Both the position numbers and the translations under genes were made by a program. This document shows, one piece after another, positions 1 to 11,607 of a DNA stretch of 44,146 nucleotides (positions within the stretch are counted from its first letter, which is position 1; every line of letters starts with the position of its first letter). The stretch is from the NCBI GenBank assembly GCA_001179505.1, contig CDMY01000582.1, positions 3,188-47,333 on the forward strand, given 5' to 3'. This DNA comes from Vitrella brassicaformis (lineage: Eukaryota; Sar; Vitrellaceae). The notes under the pieces are model-generated. The model saw only the letters and a list, made by a program, of their open reading frames with translations, did no database searches and had not been told where the DNA came from.

Positions 1-518
1 GGGGGGGGATTGCATTGCTCCTCTCGTCGAAGCCTTTGTAATTGCAGCCTTCCTGTTCCTCAGCGGTCGCCCCATGCACTCAGCAAACAGAACGATAAAC
101 TTGGAACAAAGATCGTTTCCGTGCACCACACGTGAATTCCGCCGAAATCTCTGCCGTCTCCTCTTGTCCAGCGCTTCTAAAATACGTACTCAACCTCACT
201 CTACCTCAAGGCGAGCAAAAATCACTCTCGAAAAATATGTGTATATTTGTTGCCCGGAAATTTCGTATGCTCTCCGTCTGGCCGATCGCCTCCCATTACT
301 CGGGGGCCCCTCCCCCCTCGTAACAGTTCGACGACACGCATTCGCGTGGGGTCCCATCGACAAAAGGCGGGCATTTTTCTCTCAAATGTGAGCGTTTGCG
401 GTGAGTGATGGTCTCACTGATACAGTGAATGTGGGAGGGCCATTGACTCTGCATTGAGAGAGGCTCACAGCGTCGGTTTCATCGTTGCTTCCGAATGATT
501 ATCGGCGCTGACTGAGCG
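1..518. other. Intergenic / 5' flank of the vWA gene
   Basis: I see no supported gene here. Short open frames on both strands lack recognisable protein character. The stretch presumably holds the promoter and 5' untranslated region of the vWA gene that starts at 519. No TATA-like box stands out. Confidence 0.5.
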
Positions 519-3500
519 ATGAGGCCCTTCCGTCCGCCCCCAATGCATCAGATGCATCCCAGTCATCGCAGCGAGCCGGAGGGCGAGCACTTCCCTCGTA
601 AGGCACTTCACTTTGGATGGATGGACGTTCATTGCTCAGAATGGATGGAAATGTCGCTTTCTGTGTCATCTTCAGACACATCCAGCCCCCAGTGGCCTCC
701 CATGCCTCCGGTGCGTCCTCCCATCGCACCAGGCTTCGTTGACCGTCCGGCCACATTCTCATCTCTACATGTGGCCGAGAACTCCATCGTTCGACCCATC
801 CCGCCCACCTTCCAGCCCATGCCGCCCAGCACAGCCGACGGCAGCAACCGCCCGGCCGTCCAGAGGCCCGAGCGAGTGGAGCGCAGGATGGCACAGGCGG
901 GTGTGGATGGGAATGCTCCTCTCGCCGGTTGGGGGGCCGTGCGTCGCGAGGTGGATAATGTAGGAGTGGGTGTGCACATGGGTGAGGAGGCTGCCGCTGC
1001 CGATGAGATACCGGAATCGCAGGAAGGATTCGAGGACGATGCCACACCGGATGCCGGTGGGTACACATGGTGGAGGGGAAAATGTGATGTGCGAGGTGAT
1101 GTGGCGTCTCTGTGTGCATGTGTGTGTTGGTGTGGTAGGTCCATTGGGTGTGTCGCTCAAGCTGGAGTTCTCGGCGCTGCCCATCGACCAGTCCATGGCG
1201 GTCTTCGTTCTGTGCAAGGTCGCCAAGGAGCCATGCACTACCAACTCCAACTCCAACTCCAACGACAAAGTATGCCACACATCACATACAAAGGCAGGCA
1301 CCACACACCACACATTCTTTCCTCTCCCTCCTCTCACACTAACAGCCGTCTCCGGCTTCTGCTGTTGCTGTGGCGGCGGCTGCCAGCAGTGGTGGTGGTG
1401 CTGTGTCTGCGTCTGGGGGGCTTGGCCAATTTGGTGGTGGCGTCGGTCTGGATCTCGTGACCATTCTGGACGTGTCGGCGTCAATGTCGGGAGCCAAGCT
1501 GCGGTCGGTGCAGGACGCGATGCGCTTCATCATCTCCCAGCTGACAGACAAAGACCGGTAGGTGGAGATGGGATGGTGTGGGGTGAGGGGGGCACAACTC
1601 CCAACGTGTATTGTGTTGTCTTGCGTTTCGTTGCGTTGTCTGCAGGTTGTGTGTGATTACGTTCTCGAGTGCTGCACGGGTTGAGTTGCCCTTCACCATT
1701 ATGACGGAAGCCAAGAAGAGCCTCGCCACCACATGCAGTAAACACATCCCCACGAGACACACACAAACCGCCACATCGCCCCATCATCGGCCCCCATGTT
1801 TCATTGTCTCTCTCCGTTCGTGGCAGTCATGCGTCTGCATTCTCGTAGCGGCACGTGCATCAGATCTGGCGTGGAGAGCGCCATTCAGTGTCTGCAGTCC
1901 CGCCGCACGCGCAACCCCACCTCTGCGGCATTCCTGCTGACGGACGGGATGGACAACGTCGGGTACGATCCTGCCACGACGCGCCAGCTGGTGCAGTCGT
2001 GCTTCACAGCCAACCGATGTACGTCATCGGTGTGAGGGAGGGAGGGAGGGAGGGACGGATCTCACACACACGCATCTCGGCCTCTGTGCTTTAAAATCTG
2101 CAGGTGCTGTGTATCCCTTTGGGTTTGGTGCCGATCACGATGCGGTGACGCTGGGCGGGTATGCCGAGCTCTGCCACACGCCATTCACATACATCGAAGT
2201 GAGTGAGGAGGGAGGGAGCCGGGGGGGTGGAGACACACGGATGGACTGCCGGCCGCTGCTATGGATTCAGTCTCCGTCCGTGATGGGTGAGTCGTTTGCC
2301 GGCGCCCTCGGGGTTGCCAAGTACATCAAGTACCAGGACATCGTGCTGGAATTCAAGGTAAGGCCTGCAGCCATCCACACCAGACAGACACGGCCAGACA
2401 TGCTGGCTGTGTGTGTCTCGGTCTTGCGTGCATATCAGGCCACTGAGGCTGACAATTCGGCGATCAAGGCCTTCCACTCTGACTTCGACCACCGCCTCGC
2501 TCCTGGCGGCAAGATAGGCACTCTCACCCTCCCCGACTGCGTCGCCGATGAGGAGCGACAAATCCTTCTCGAAATGGTGACACACACACCACACACGCCG
2601 CTGACATACATAACACAGCAGCGCACATCTCTCCCTTGTTATCTATTTGTCTGTGCGGTCAGGAGGTGCCCGAGGTCGCTAGTCCCACCGACACCGAGGA
2701 GGCCATCCTGACCCTCACTGGCTGCTACAAGGACCTCACAGCCCGCAAGATCTTCCACTTCGCACCCCAGACACTCACCATCCACCGTGTGTGGGCGCCA
2801 CAGCCTGAAGACGAGCCAGAGGAGGCCGACACGGGCGAGAATGGTGTGCCCGCAGCAGCTGCGGCTGCGGCTGGTGGTGGTGGTGGTGGTGACAGTGTGG
2901 GTGCGAAGCGTCTGCTGGCCATGGGGATACGTGCTGATGAAGAGGTGGGCGAGAAAAGGGCGAGTGGGGGCAGGCAGTGTGTTGATGTGTGCTGGATGCG
3001 ATGGGATTGATGTGATGCAGGTGTCGATGGCTCGTGCTGAGCGCGTGGCTCAGCGAGCATTGACTACCGTGTTGCAGGACGGTACACAGCGACCCACACA
3101 GTGCGTGTGCGGCATTGTCTCCATTCTCACCTCTGTTGTGTGTGTGTGTGTGTGTGTATGTGTGTCAGAGACCGCCGGTCGTGGCGATCTGATGGACCAG
3201 CGGATCGGCTCAGCGATGGAACAGATGGACCGCCTCTCGAAGCGTTCCGCTGCTCCGTCCGTCGCGTTGTACTCAGACCAATTCAGGCTTCAAACTGAGC
3301 AGATGACGGTATTCACACACGCCCAGCCACAAGATTGAGCAGGCGAGACACAGACAGAGCTCTTTCTTATGTGTGTTCTCTCTTTCCCTTCAGTATCGTC
3401 GTCCTGGCCATAGCCCTTCGGCCAACTCGCCCATGACGATGCAGCACCTGTCGGCCATGCGCGCACAGAGGTGGGCCGAGAGGAAGGAGATATCGATGCA

Positions 3501-4134
3501 TTGCTTTCACACAGAGACGCGATGGATTCGTTTTCTTCCGTCTCTGTGCAGGACCGCTCGTCCCGTCGGTTCGCCGTCTGTGTGCTACACGCCCAGCTCG
3601 CGGTTCCTCTCACACGCCTACACTGCTTCCCGCCCCGCTCCCATGGACAATCGTGACCAAGACATGAGACGTCCCATCAGCAGCCACACATCACTCCGAT
3701 ACGACATCAACACACGTGGCTACGAGCGAGGGCGGGACAACAACCAGGAGCAGCAGCAGAGGGACGATCTGCATGCTGGGAGGAAGCCGCTCCTCCCCGC
3801 CGGCAACCCCCGTCGCCGTTCATCAGCTGGCCTTGAAGCTGCTGCAGCTGCTGCGTCAGATGCAGCGTCCTCCCGCTTCCCACCGCCTCCCCCCTACCCG
3901 CCTCCCCCCTGCCCGCCTCTCCGCCCAAAGGCTGCACCTGCTGCCTCAGCTGCTGCTGCATCGGGCAGTGCGTCGTCGAAGGCCGATAAGGGCGGGAGTG
4001 CCCGGTAAGTGAAGAGAGCAGCTAGCAACGCGGCACACCATGCGATATTCGCTATGTCTGTATGCCGTGTGCTCAGCGGTGGTGGTGGTGCTGAGTCCAG
4101 GCATGGCAAGAAGCGATCGGTGGAGGAACAGTAG
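519..4134 (+). CDS. von Willebrand factor A (vWA) domain protein
   Basis: Fourteen exons join without frame conflict into about 851 residues: 519-1056, 1139-1269, 1346-1557, 1646-1737, 1827-2018, 2104-2198, 2271-2357, 2439-2576, 2663-2944, 3021-3081, 3169-3308, 3394-3470, 3552-4004, 4077-4134. The vWA domain covers exons 3-7. It begins LDLVTILDVSASMSGAKL, with the DxSxS metal-ion-dependent adhesion site, and continues through LLTDGMDN and YPFGFGADHDA. This arrangement resembles the intracellular plant/protist vWA proteins related to the WAV3 E3 ligases, where the domain binds partner proteins. I see no RING finger. The N-terminus is Pro/Met-rich and the C-terminus is low complexity (Ala, Pro and Gly runs, then a Lys/Arg-rich end). 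There is no signal peptide, so it is probably cytosolic. The start at 519 is the first Met of the long first exon. Exact function is unknown. Confidence 0.8.
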
Positions 4135-4980
4135 ACAGGCTGAGAGACAGACAGGCAGAAAAACAGACGGATAGACAGACCGACAGATACAGACAGAAGA
4201 GACACGGACGAGCAGACAGGACAGGACAGGACAAGATAACATGAGATGAGCTGAGATGAGAAAGGACGAGAGAGACACTCACCGTCCCGCACTCACCTCA
4301 TCTCAGGAAGGGCCCCAGTATGTATCGTTTGCGTAGCCAGATGGACCGACTGATACACACAGGAAGAGACACCATGCATTATACCTCATGTGATCGAGTG
4401 TGTTTGGCTGGAAGGCAGATAGCGGGAGAGAGGTGTCTGTCCGGTGAAATGAATGCGTGGATGGTTGATCGGCTGTCATGTGATTGGATGGATGGATGGA
4501 TGAATGGATGGATGGAAGGAGTGATGAGACGTCGCGGAAGGCACGGAGCGCTCTCTCTTCATTCAAGATGCATCGGACAGACAGGTTCTGTCAGTGACAC
4601 TCAGACACTCCAACTAATTAATCGATCCGCCACACACCCACCTCAGCTCATCGCCAATGCCAGACAGCCTCAGTGAGCATACATAGAGCAGTCTCTGCAA
4701 ATGTCGTGATCGAGCTGTCAAGTGGAAGAAGCAGAGAAGTCACTGTGCAGCTTGTGAGACACACCAAAACCGAACCACACCAGCTCCCGAACACATCGTT
4801 TCACACACGACGACTCACTCAAGCCCAGACAGAGACAGAGGGTCACCAGGCAACAGAGAGCCCAGCGCCTTGCAGCAAGCGACCTGCACAATTGGAATTC
4901 TGACGGCACGGAAGCCCCGCGTTGTGTGCGTGCTTCGGGCCCACCTGTGTGTCGACGGCGGCAGCGTACGAGAGGTCGAG
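4135..4980. other. Intergenic, low-complexity repeats
   Basis: This lies between the convergent ends of the vWA gene and F-box-like gene 1. It contains degenerate GACAGACAGA tracts (4135-4260) and (ATGG)n (about 4484-4520). No gene is supported. Confidence 0.6.
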
Positions 4981-6554
4981 CTACTCTTCCCTCATGGCGT
5001 CCACCTTCGCCCGCACCAGCATCGTCGTGCGAGGGAAGCGCTGAGCCGCGCTCCGTTTGCCCGCCACGCGGGGCTCCATCGTGAAGATCGCCAAGTTGCA
5101 GGTGTATGAGCCTGTGGGGGAGTGCATGTCGGAAAACGTTGTCACGCGCATCCAGGCAGCAAACTCGTCAATCGCCTTATCTCCACACAGAACCACCACG
5201 GTCGTGCACTCGCGGCGCTTCGTCCACACGTGCACAAGACGACTACCGCCCCACATCGAGCCCAGCCGGACGGTGAGCTGATTAAGCTGCTCCATCACCT
5301 GCTCGTGGGCGGCCTGCGTCATGACTTCGTGGGGTGCTACGCGGTAGACGAATAAATGTGTAGCTTTGATGTCTTTGAAGATTGAGTAGAAGCACATGTC
5401 AGTGAACGATGCGGCCAAGTTCCTCTTGTCTGCACACAAACAACCAGCCAAACGACGCATTGCCATCTGTGCCGTCACGCCACTCGGCATACAGGTGTCG
5501 TCTCACATGTGATCGGCGGGTCGGATTCGTTGAGCTTGTCGGAGAGCAGGTCGGCCGGCAAGATGCCGGGTGTCAGGATTCCCTCCAGGGCCTCAGTGAA
5601 TCCCTGGCGGCTTCGCACGTTGATGTGGTCGGCGACAATAGACGGGATCGACGAGCGGTCGGAACGGCCAAAGCGAGCGCTGAACAGCGACAGCTGCCGC
5701 ATTGCCTCAAATCTCGACTTGAACAGCGCACTGCTGCCCACTTGACGCAGGTCATGAGCCGTTATCGTGATGGGTAGACGTGGGAGGTAGTGGCACTTCC
5801 TCAGCAGGTGAACAAGCTCTACACACCGCTTCCATGACCCTCCCTCTTCGACGACGTACATCATCCTCAGCAGATATTGCATTCCGGTGATTCTCTCGCG
5901 GTACCCCAGCAGCACCAGCAGCCCGCTCCACACAGGCCCATGGATGGCCTTCTCGATTTCTCCCTCCTTGGTCTTGAACCGCCTTATGAAGGCAAACTTG
6001 CCCAGCCATCCCGACCATTCGGCAAAAAGCAAGACGCCCCAGATGAGGGCGATTCCCGGTAGCCAAATCGTGCAGACGCACACGGCGAACGTCCCCACGG
6101 CGGTTGAGAACAGGATCCACGAAGTAAATGGTTCTCCCCGCGGAAACATGTGGCCGAGAATCCAGCGGACCATCAAGGCAGTAGGAACCATCGGCAGATA
6201 CCAAGAGGCGACGAAGACCACCCAATATGCGACAAATGCCCACAGATCCCCATCGAGCAGACCGAGTGGACCAAGAGTGGCGGTGCAGCACGCCTTCAGA
6301 TAAAGCAGCGTCGTCTTGTGCCGCTTCTTGACAGCCACCACGCTGTCCAGGCCCCTCTCGCGGATGGATCCGTCGAGGCGGTCGGTCAGATAGTCCTCAC
6401 TGATGAACTCACAGCCAATGCTCTTGGAGGTCGCTCGGAGGGTGCCGCAGCTGGCGGCCGGAAGGAAAGTTTTCAGCTCTGCGGCGACGTCCTCGGGCAA
6501 ACCGACGAGATCATGGAAACCACTGTGGTCTCCACTCATCGCGGAAGAAGGCAT
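4981..6554 (-). CDS. F-box-like protein with membrane segments (copy 1)
   Basis: Two exons (6554-5507 and 5429-4981) give about 498 residues. The N-terminus has an F-box-like helical motif (GLPEDVAAELKTFLPAASC, then LRATSKSIG), the kind of segment that binds SKP1 in ubiquitin ligases. Two to three strongly hydrophobic segments follow (FVAYWVVFVASWYLPMVPTA; WILFSTAVGTFAVCVCTIWL; LIWGVLLFAEW). Next comes a module starting YLLRMMYVVEEGGSW, and the second exon ends MREE. The ATG at 6554 is preferred over an upstream in-frame one at 6665, which would overlap the divergent gene at 6644. The protein is related in composition and motifs to the gene at 11608-13058, but the module order differs (see findings). 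The F-box call is by motif only. Function and membrane topology are unknown. Confidence 0.65.
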
Positions 6555-6643
6555 GCGCACACTTCTCTTACTTCTCCGCTCCAGCTCGCGGCGCGTTAGG
6601 GTTGCGTGAAATTGCTCGTCGTTGAAGGAGGGGATAAACTGAA
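6555..6643. promoter_or_regulatory. Very short divergent promoter region
   Basis: Only 89 bases separate the start codons of the F-box-like gene 1 (minus) and the secreted protein gene (plus). Both promoters, or one bidirectional promoter, must lie here or overlap the first exons. No specific element is recognised. Confidence 0.35.
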
Positions 6644-7674
6644 GTGATGAGAAGAATAGCCTCATCGTGTCTACGGCCCTTCTGGCAGCCCATCGTGGCC
6701 ATCACCATCTGCTGTGTGGCGGCTCTCGCCTACGCCGAGCAGCGGGAGGCACAGAAGCACCCCGACGGAAAGGACAAGCACTCGGAAGGGTCTGAGGGTG
6801 GTGAGGCTGTGCCCAAGATCCTTCTCGTCTGCCACAGTAAGCAAAAGCAAGCAGGGGATGAATGATTCATCCCTTGAACACCGTCCACGAGTGCGTCCGG
6901 ATCTTCTGCTGTGTGCCTACAGCTCCGTTCGACCACCTTCCCTACCCGACACCGGACGTCACCGAGGAGTGTTATCGGCAGAAGGTCGCCTACGTCGACT
7001 GGCCGCAGTTCACCGCACCGGCAACCGACTTTCCGAGACGGCTCGCCAGCTGGCGCCTCGTCAAGGAGAAAAAGATGGCTGCTGTCGACAGTGGTAACGA
7101 TGCTTATCATCAGCTGAGCGACGCCAAGCTGACCTTCCAGCACTATAGCGGCCGGCTGCTGCAGGCGTCATACACCAACGTTCGCAAGACCAGAGTGACC
7201 ACGTCGCCCAAACACGGCCCGCGGGACGTGCCTGCCTGGTGGCAGTTCGACATCAGCGACCGCAAGCACCTCTTGCTGGCCCAGACACACCTGGGGATGC
7301 CCACACGGCACTTTGAGAAGATCTACTTCGTGGACTGCCCCCAGACGCTCTTCTTCTATGAGGACATTATGCGCCTGGCCGAGAACAGCCACAGGGGGAT
7401 GCCGTTCGACAGTGACGTCGATGACGGCTATGGCGAGTGTCCGCGGCCCAGAATGATTGACTTCCTTTTGCGACGGCCGCGAGTGGCGCCCCCCCATTGC
7501 GGGTGCGGCCATGACACCGACGGGCACTATCAGTGTGTCTTCTCGCCCAACCGGGCATTCTGGGCCAATGTGAGGGACCTATTAGCGCCCGGCGGCCACG
7601 TGCTCATCAACTCCCTGGTCAGTCAGAGAGCCATTGACGGCCGCAACACGGGCACACACGCGCGCATATGTGCA

Positions 7675-7708
<34 letters not shown>

Positions 7709-8046
7709 TGTGTGTGCAGCCGTGGCACTTTGGGGGCGTCGAGTGCGAGTGTACAGAGTCGACTGACCCGCCCGAGCCCCTGTACGATCTGTCCCCAAAG
7801 TGCTGTGGGTGCGAGGTGGTCTGCCAGACGATCAACGGCCGGCGGTACTGCTGGCGGGAGCGGTTCCACGAGGCCCTCATGTGTCTCGCCAAAGAAGAGG
7901 GCGTGCAGCTGGCGGACACCTGGAACGAGCCGAGAGAGGAGCTCGCGCACGTCATGGGGGTGGACCTAGTACTGGGGCAGCACAACAGGGATGAAAGGGC
8001 ACAGAAGGAGCCGACGGACATGGTGTATGCTGCTGCTGGGGCGTAG
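6644..8046 (+). CDS. Secreted or membrane-anchored methyltransferase-like protein
   Basis: Three exons (6644-6836, 6923-7617, 7720-8046) give about 404 residues. The N-terminus has a hydrophobic segment ending CCVAALAYAEQ, which reads as a signal peptide or signal anchor. An acidic/Lys-rich linker follows. The body contains KIYFVDCPQTLFFYEDIMRL and later FWANVRDLLAPGGHVLINSL. The latter is typical of the strand that follows the cofactor site in class I S-adenosylmethionine methyltransferases (LLxPGGxxxxNS). A classic GxGxG motif I is not visible, so the assignment is tentative. The C-terminal exon is Cys-rich (CECTES, CCGCEVVC), which fits an oxidising compartment. Intron 2 contains (TC)n then (TG)n and ends TGTGTGCAG. 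The gene is divergent from the F-box-like gene 1. Confidence 0.6.
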
Positions 8047-8753
8047 ATGGATGGATGGATGGATGGACGGATGGATGGCTGCATAGGCAGAGCGGTTTGA
8101 TGGCGCACAGAGTCTGGAAGGGTGTGTGGGAGGGGACGCTGTACAGCAAGGAGGGAGGAACACATGCCAGCCATGCGTCTTACGGTGGATGGAGGGGCTG
8201 ATCGGAGACCGGAGTGTACATATGCCAGCGACATTTTTTCGTAAGACAGACACGCTCGTTTGCTACGCTACGCTACCAGCAAGAAGTGAACTGAACGGAC
8301 GTGTGACTTCAATCAATGCCGACCGACAATCAAGTGAACGCATCATTCATTCAAGTGATCATGCATCACACATGAGGGTCCGTCTGGTCAAAGCTGGTAG
8401 GTCGTTTGGTGTGCGACCGACCAGCGGCAAAAGAGATAGATGGCTCTGTACAACTCTCTCTGCCGAAAAGGTAATACTAACGAGCAGACGTGCAGTCCGC
8501 GTAGCATCGTCTGTCTGTCTGTCTGTCTGCCCAACAGTCAGAGCTGAGTAAGCTGGAACGTCAAAACCACCCACTCTCTGACTCCAGACATGACATGCAG
8601 CCAGCATACAGCCACCCGAACACCTTTGGTGGTCGTCTGAGCATAGGCTTGACCAAGACCATCACCACACGACCACCTCTCACTAGTCCATCCATCCCCT
8701 CATGTCGTCATCCTCATGTCCTCCTCTGCCGACGTCTTCTCTTTCTGGCCGGC
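8047..8753. other. Intergenic between two convergent genes
   Basis: This holds the 3' flanks of the methyltransferase-like gene and the BTB-like gene. It carries (ATGG)n at about 8046-8075 and (GTCT)n at about 8509-8528. No gene is seen. Confidence 0.6.
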
Positions 8754-11009
8754 TCAGCCCTCTCCCTCCTGCTGGTGGCCCTCCATCTCCCCTCTCGGCC
8801 GCTTCGTCCCGCGACGCACCTGAGTGACAGACACAGACACACAGCAATGGGTGTATGTGTCATCAGGCCATGAGTGCCACTGACTGCATGACCTACCTGC
8901 TCCTTGAGGACGTCTATCTCCTGCCGAAGGCGTTCGTTCTCGGCCTCCAACCGCCGCCGGTCGGCCGACTCCTGAGCCACGAACAGACACACAGGAAGGC
9001 ATGAGAAGTGGACCTGCCGATCAAAGGGAGAAAAGTGTGGCTGACCTTGTTGCTCCTTGTGGTTTCTCGCTCGATGAATGCGCTGCACAGCTCGGTGAAG
9101 GCATCCTCATTCTGCGGTTCGAGTGCCTCCTTGAGGGCGGCCATGAATTCCGTTCGCACCGCTGAGGGAAGGATGGGAAGGATGGGAAGGATGGGAAGCA
9201 CAGCAGGCACGTCCCTCAGGTTCTCCCGCATGAAGTCGGTGTCGTCGGTGTCGTCGGCGTCATCCCCCTGCAGTTGGGATATGATGATGTCGGCCTTGAG
9301 CTGCGCGAGCCTCTTCACGGCTGCCGCCCAGTGCAGCATGAGGGCAAGTCGATGATGCTGCGCCGCGACCATAAACGAGAACATCGACGCAGCAACCTCA
9401 CGATGGATCGACCTGCATCCACACACCACACGCATCAGCCAGTCAGCCATGCACATGCACACGAGCACATCTTCCCTTCTCCCTCACTCACCGGGCCATG
9501 TTGGTGACTTCGTCCCAGCACCCGTCCTTGGCGCAGAGTCGGAGGTAGTGCAGGGCGAGGACGCGCATCGGGAAATGCTTGACTGTCAAGTTCAAGCGGA
9601 CGTCCTTGAGTCGCGCCCCTCCCACCCCCTGCCGCGATAGTGCATCAGCCGAGATGTTGGCCTGGTTCATGTGCAGGCAGGTCTCTCCCGCGAGCAGCTT
9701 TACGCAGGAGTCCCCGACTGAGGGCTCTGACTCGTCGTTGCCCATCCGGATCCGCTCGGTGAAGAGAGAAGGGGGCCTGTGGAGCCGAATGGCAGTAGAG
9801 TCACCACGGAGGACATCTAGTGAGCCGTCGACACCATAGCAGGTCACGTAGGCCTCTCCCTCGTCGCGATTGTTGAGCCTGTGGACCACCACGTGCCAGC
9901 CCGCGATGTCGCTCAGCTTCGTCTCGCCGTCTTTGATGGCGTCGATGGGAGGGGAGGAGGGGTAAGGGGGGACGAAGCGAGGCAGCCCAGCAACATAGGC
10001 GGCGCAGTCGTTGGTGAAGATCTCGGGACTGTTGACGGTGAACGGGTGGATGGTGCCGGAGACTGCATGGGCGAAGACGTCTTTCTCGAAAGCAGCACCT
10101 GCGGCCAAAGGGAAAAGAGGCAGCGGTAAGCTTCACCAATGAATGCATTTGGACATCCCTGCTTGCAAGGCGTACCGTGAGCAGCAGCGATCGATCGAGA
10201 CCCGGTGGAATTGGTGATGAAGTTGCCCAGCTCCTCTCGACCTATATCGATCTCATCATACGACAGCGCCTCTGCCAGGCTGGCCAGCAGGCTCACGGCT
10301 GCCTTGGCCGCGGGCGAGTCCGCCCCGTCCCCTCCGCGCAGACAGGCGCGCCAGTGATCACGGACGATATCAGGCTTCTCGCGCACACACGGCAGCAGAC
10401 GCTCGCAGATGTCTTTGTGCTGGTGGATGAAGAGCGCAATGAGCCCATATCGGGCGAAGCTGTCGAGCAGGCTGCTGGCCAGGCGCTGGTCATCCAGCCA
10501 GTTCTCCAACACCATCTGACACATGACATGCAGAACCCAGACACATAGGATGAGAGCCTACGGCCTGTCTTCATCCTCTCGCCCACCCGTCGATGCAGAC
10601 GCCACAGTACGCTGCTGGCTGTGGTGGCCTGGTCGGTGTCGAACTGCAGGTAGTCGAGTGCGATCATGGCGTCCAGCAGGTTGTCCTTGGTCAGCGAATC
10701 TACTATGTCCAGCTCATGCTGCAGCACCACCACATCGATGGCCCGAGTGACCTCCTTGATGCGGACCTCGCCCTGCTGCGCTTCCCGGAACTCGCCTGGC
10801 CCATCCAACACCTGTTGTTTGAAGCACAAACACGACAGGAGCGAAGAGCAGCCAATGAATCATCTGTCATTCTTTCACCTTTTATGTGTGCGTCCTTCGT
10901 TCCTGACCTTCTGCAAGTACTTGAACTGTTGAGCAATTCCCTCCGCAATTCTAAGAGGCTCATCTGCCTCGCCATCGTCGGCGAAACAAACCATGATGGT
11001 TCGCTCCAT
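8754..11009 (-). CDS. BTB/POZ-like domain protein with C-terminal coiled coil
   Basis: Seven exons (11009-10908, 10811-10587, 10515-10176, 10098-9492, 9412-9046, 8971-8897, 8819-8754) total 1782 bases, in frame, about 593 residues. The N-terminal 85 residues resemble a BTB/SKP1-like fold, with the typical ending DSLTKDNLLDAMIALDYLQF (compare the 'ENVLELLxAADYLQ' end of BTB domains). The middle is helical, of unknown type. Near the C-terminus a heptad-like stretch (ESADRRRLEAENERLRQEID) predicts a coiled coil, followed by a basic tail. BTB proteins usually bring substrates to cullin-3 ligases. That role is inference here. A short repeat LPILPILPILP (about 9165-9200) comes from a GGATGGGAA microsatellite inside the exon. 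The start at 11009 is the first ATG in the exon. Confidence 0.6.
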
Positions 11010-11607
11010 GGAGGTATCCATTGAGATGAATCAAGTGAAGAAGAAAACACACAATAGAGCCGCGTTCTGCCCTTTGCTTTGCTCCTTTCCCTCTCTGTTG
11101 CGAGCTTATTGACGGGCGGAGGATGGCGATGAAGGTGAGAATGGGTCAGAAAAGGGAAGCAAAGCAGCTGTGAAGGCCATCCATGGTCGGATCTTCCAAA
11201 ACATGCGGTCGCCGTTTGCGTGGTGTCAGACACAGCTGCGATGGAGGACTGATGGAGGTCTGTGTGAGCCCCGGCGCATTGGCCAGCTGGCATATGACAG
11301 AAGTGAAGATTTTGCTTTCCTGTCCCTCGCTGAGGACCGTCACCCCCAGAAGGCGAGCAGCCAGCATGACATGCTGCGACACGCGTGAATACTCATTCAT
11401 TCTCTGTGCATTTCTTCATTCAGCCGCTCAGCTGCCATCATGGCAGAAACGCTGCAGGGCGTGGGCAAACGCCTCTCGCTTCTTCATCGACCCGTGAGGT
11501 GTGTGCGTGCGAGTAGAGGAAGTCGCTCTCTGCTCTGCGACTCCCCTGTTTGTTTGTGTGTTTCCTTTTCTGCAGTGGCGTGCGATCCCCACAGGCGGCT
11601 TGCAGTG
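11010..11607. promoter_or_regulatory. Divergent promoter region, BTB-like and F-box-like 2 genes
   Basis: This is the head-to-head spacer. Open frames on both strands lack protein character. An in-frame ATG at 11440 would extend the plus-strand gene by 56 residues of low-complexity Arg/Ser/Cys sequence. I regard that as 5' untranslated sequence or an unspliced intron. Confidence 0.4.

Noticed and set aside
499-1484. Long minus-strand open frames opposite the vWA gene
   Set aside because: They cross plus-strand introns, show no motif, and are compositional shadows of the real exons.
11440-11607. Upstream start for the second F-box-like gene
   Set aside because: The extra 56 residues are low-complexity and contain intron-like sequence (GTGTGTGCG...TTTTCTGCAG).
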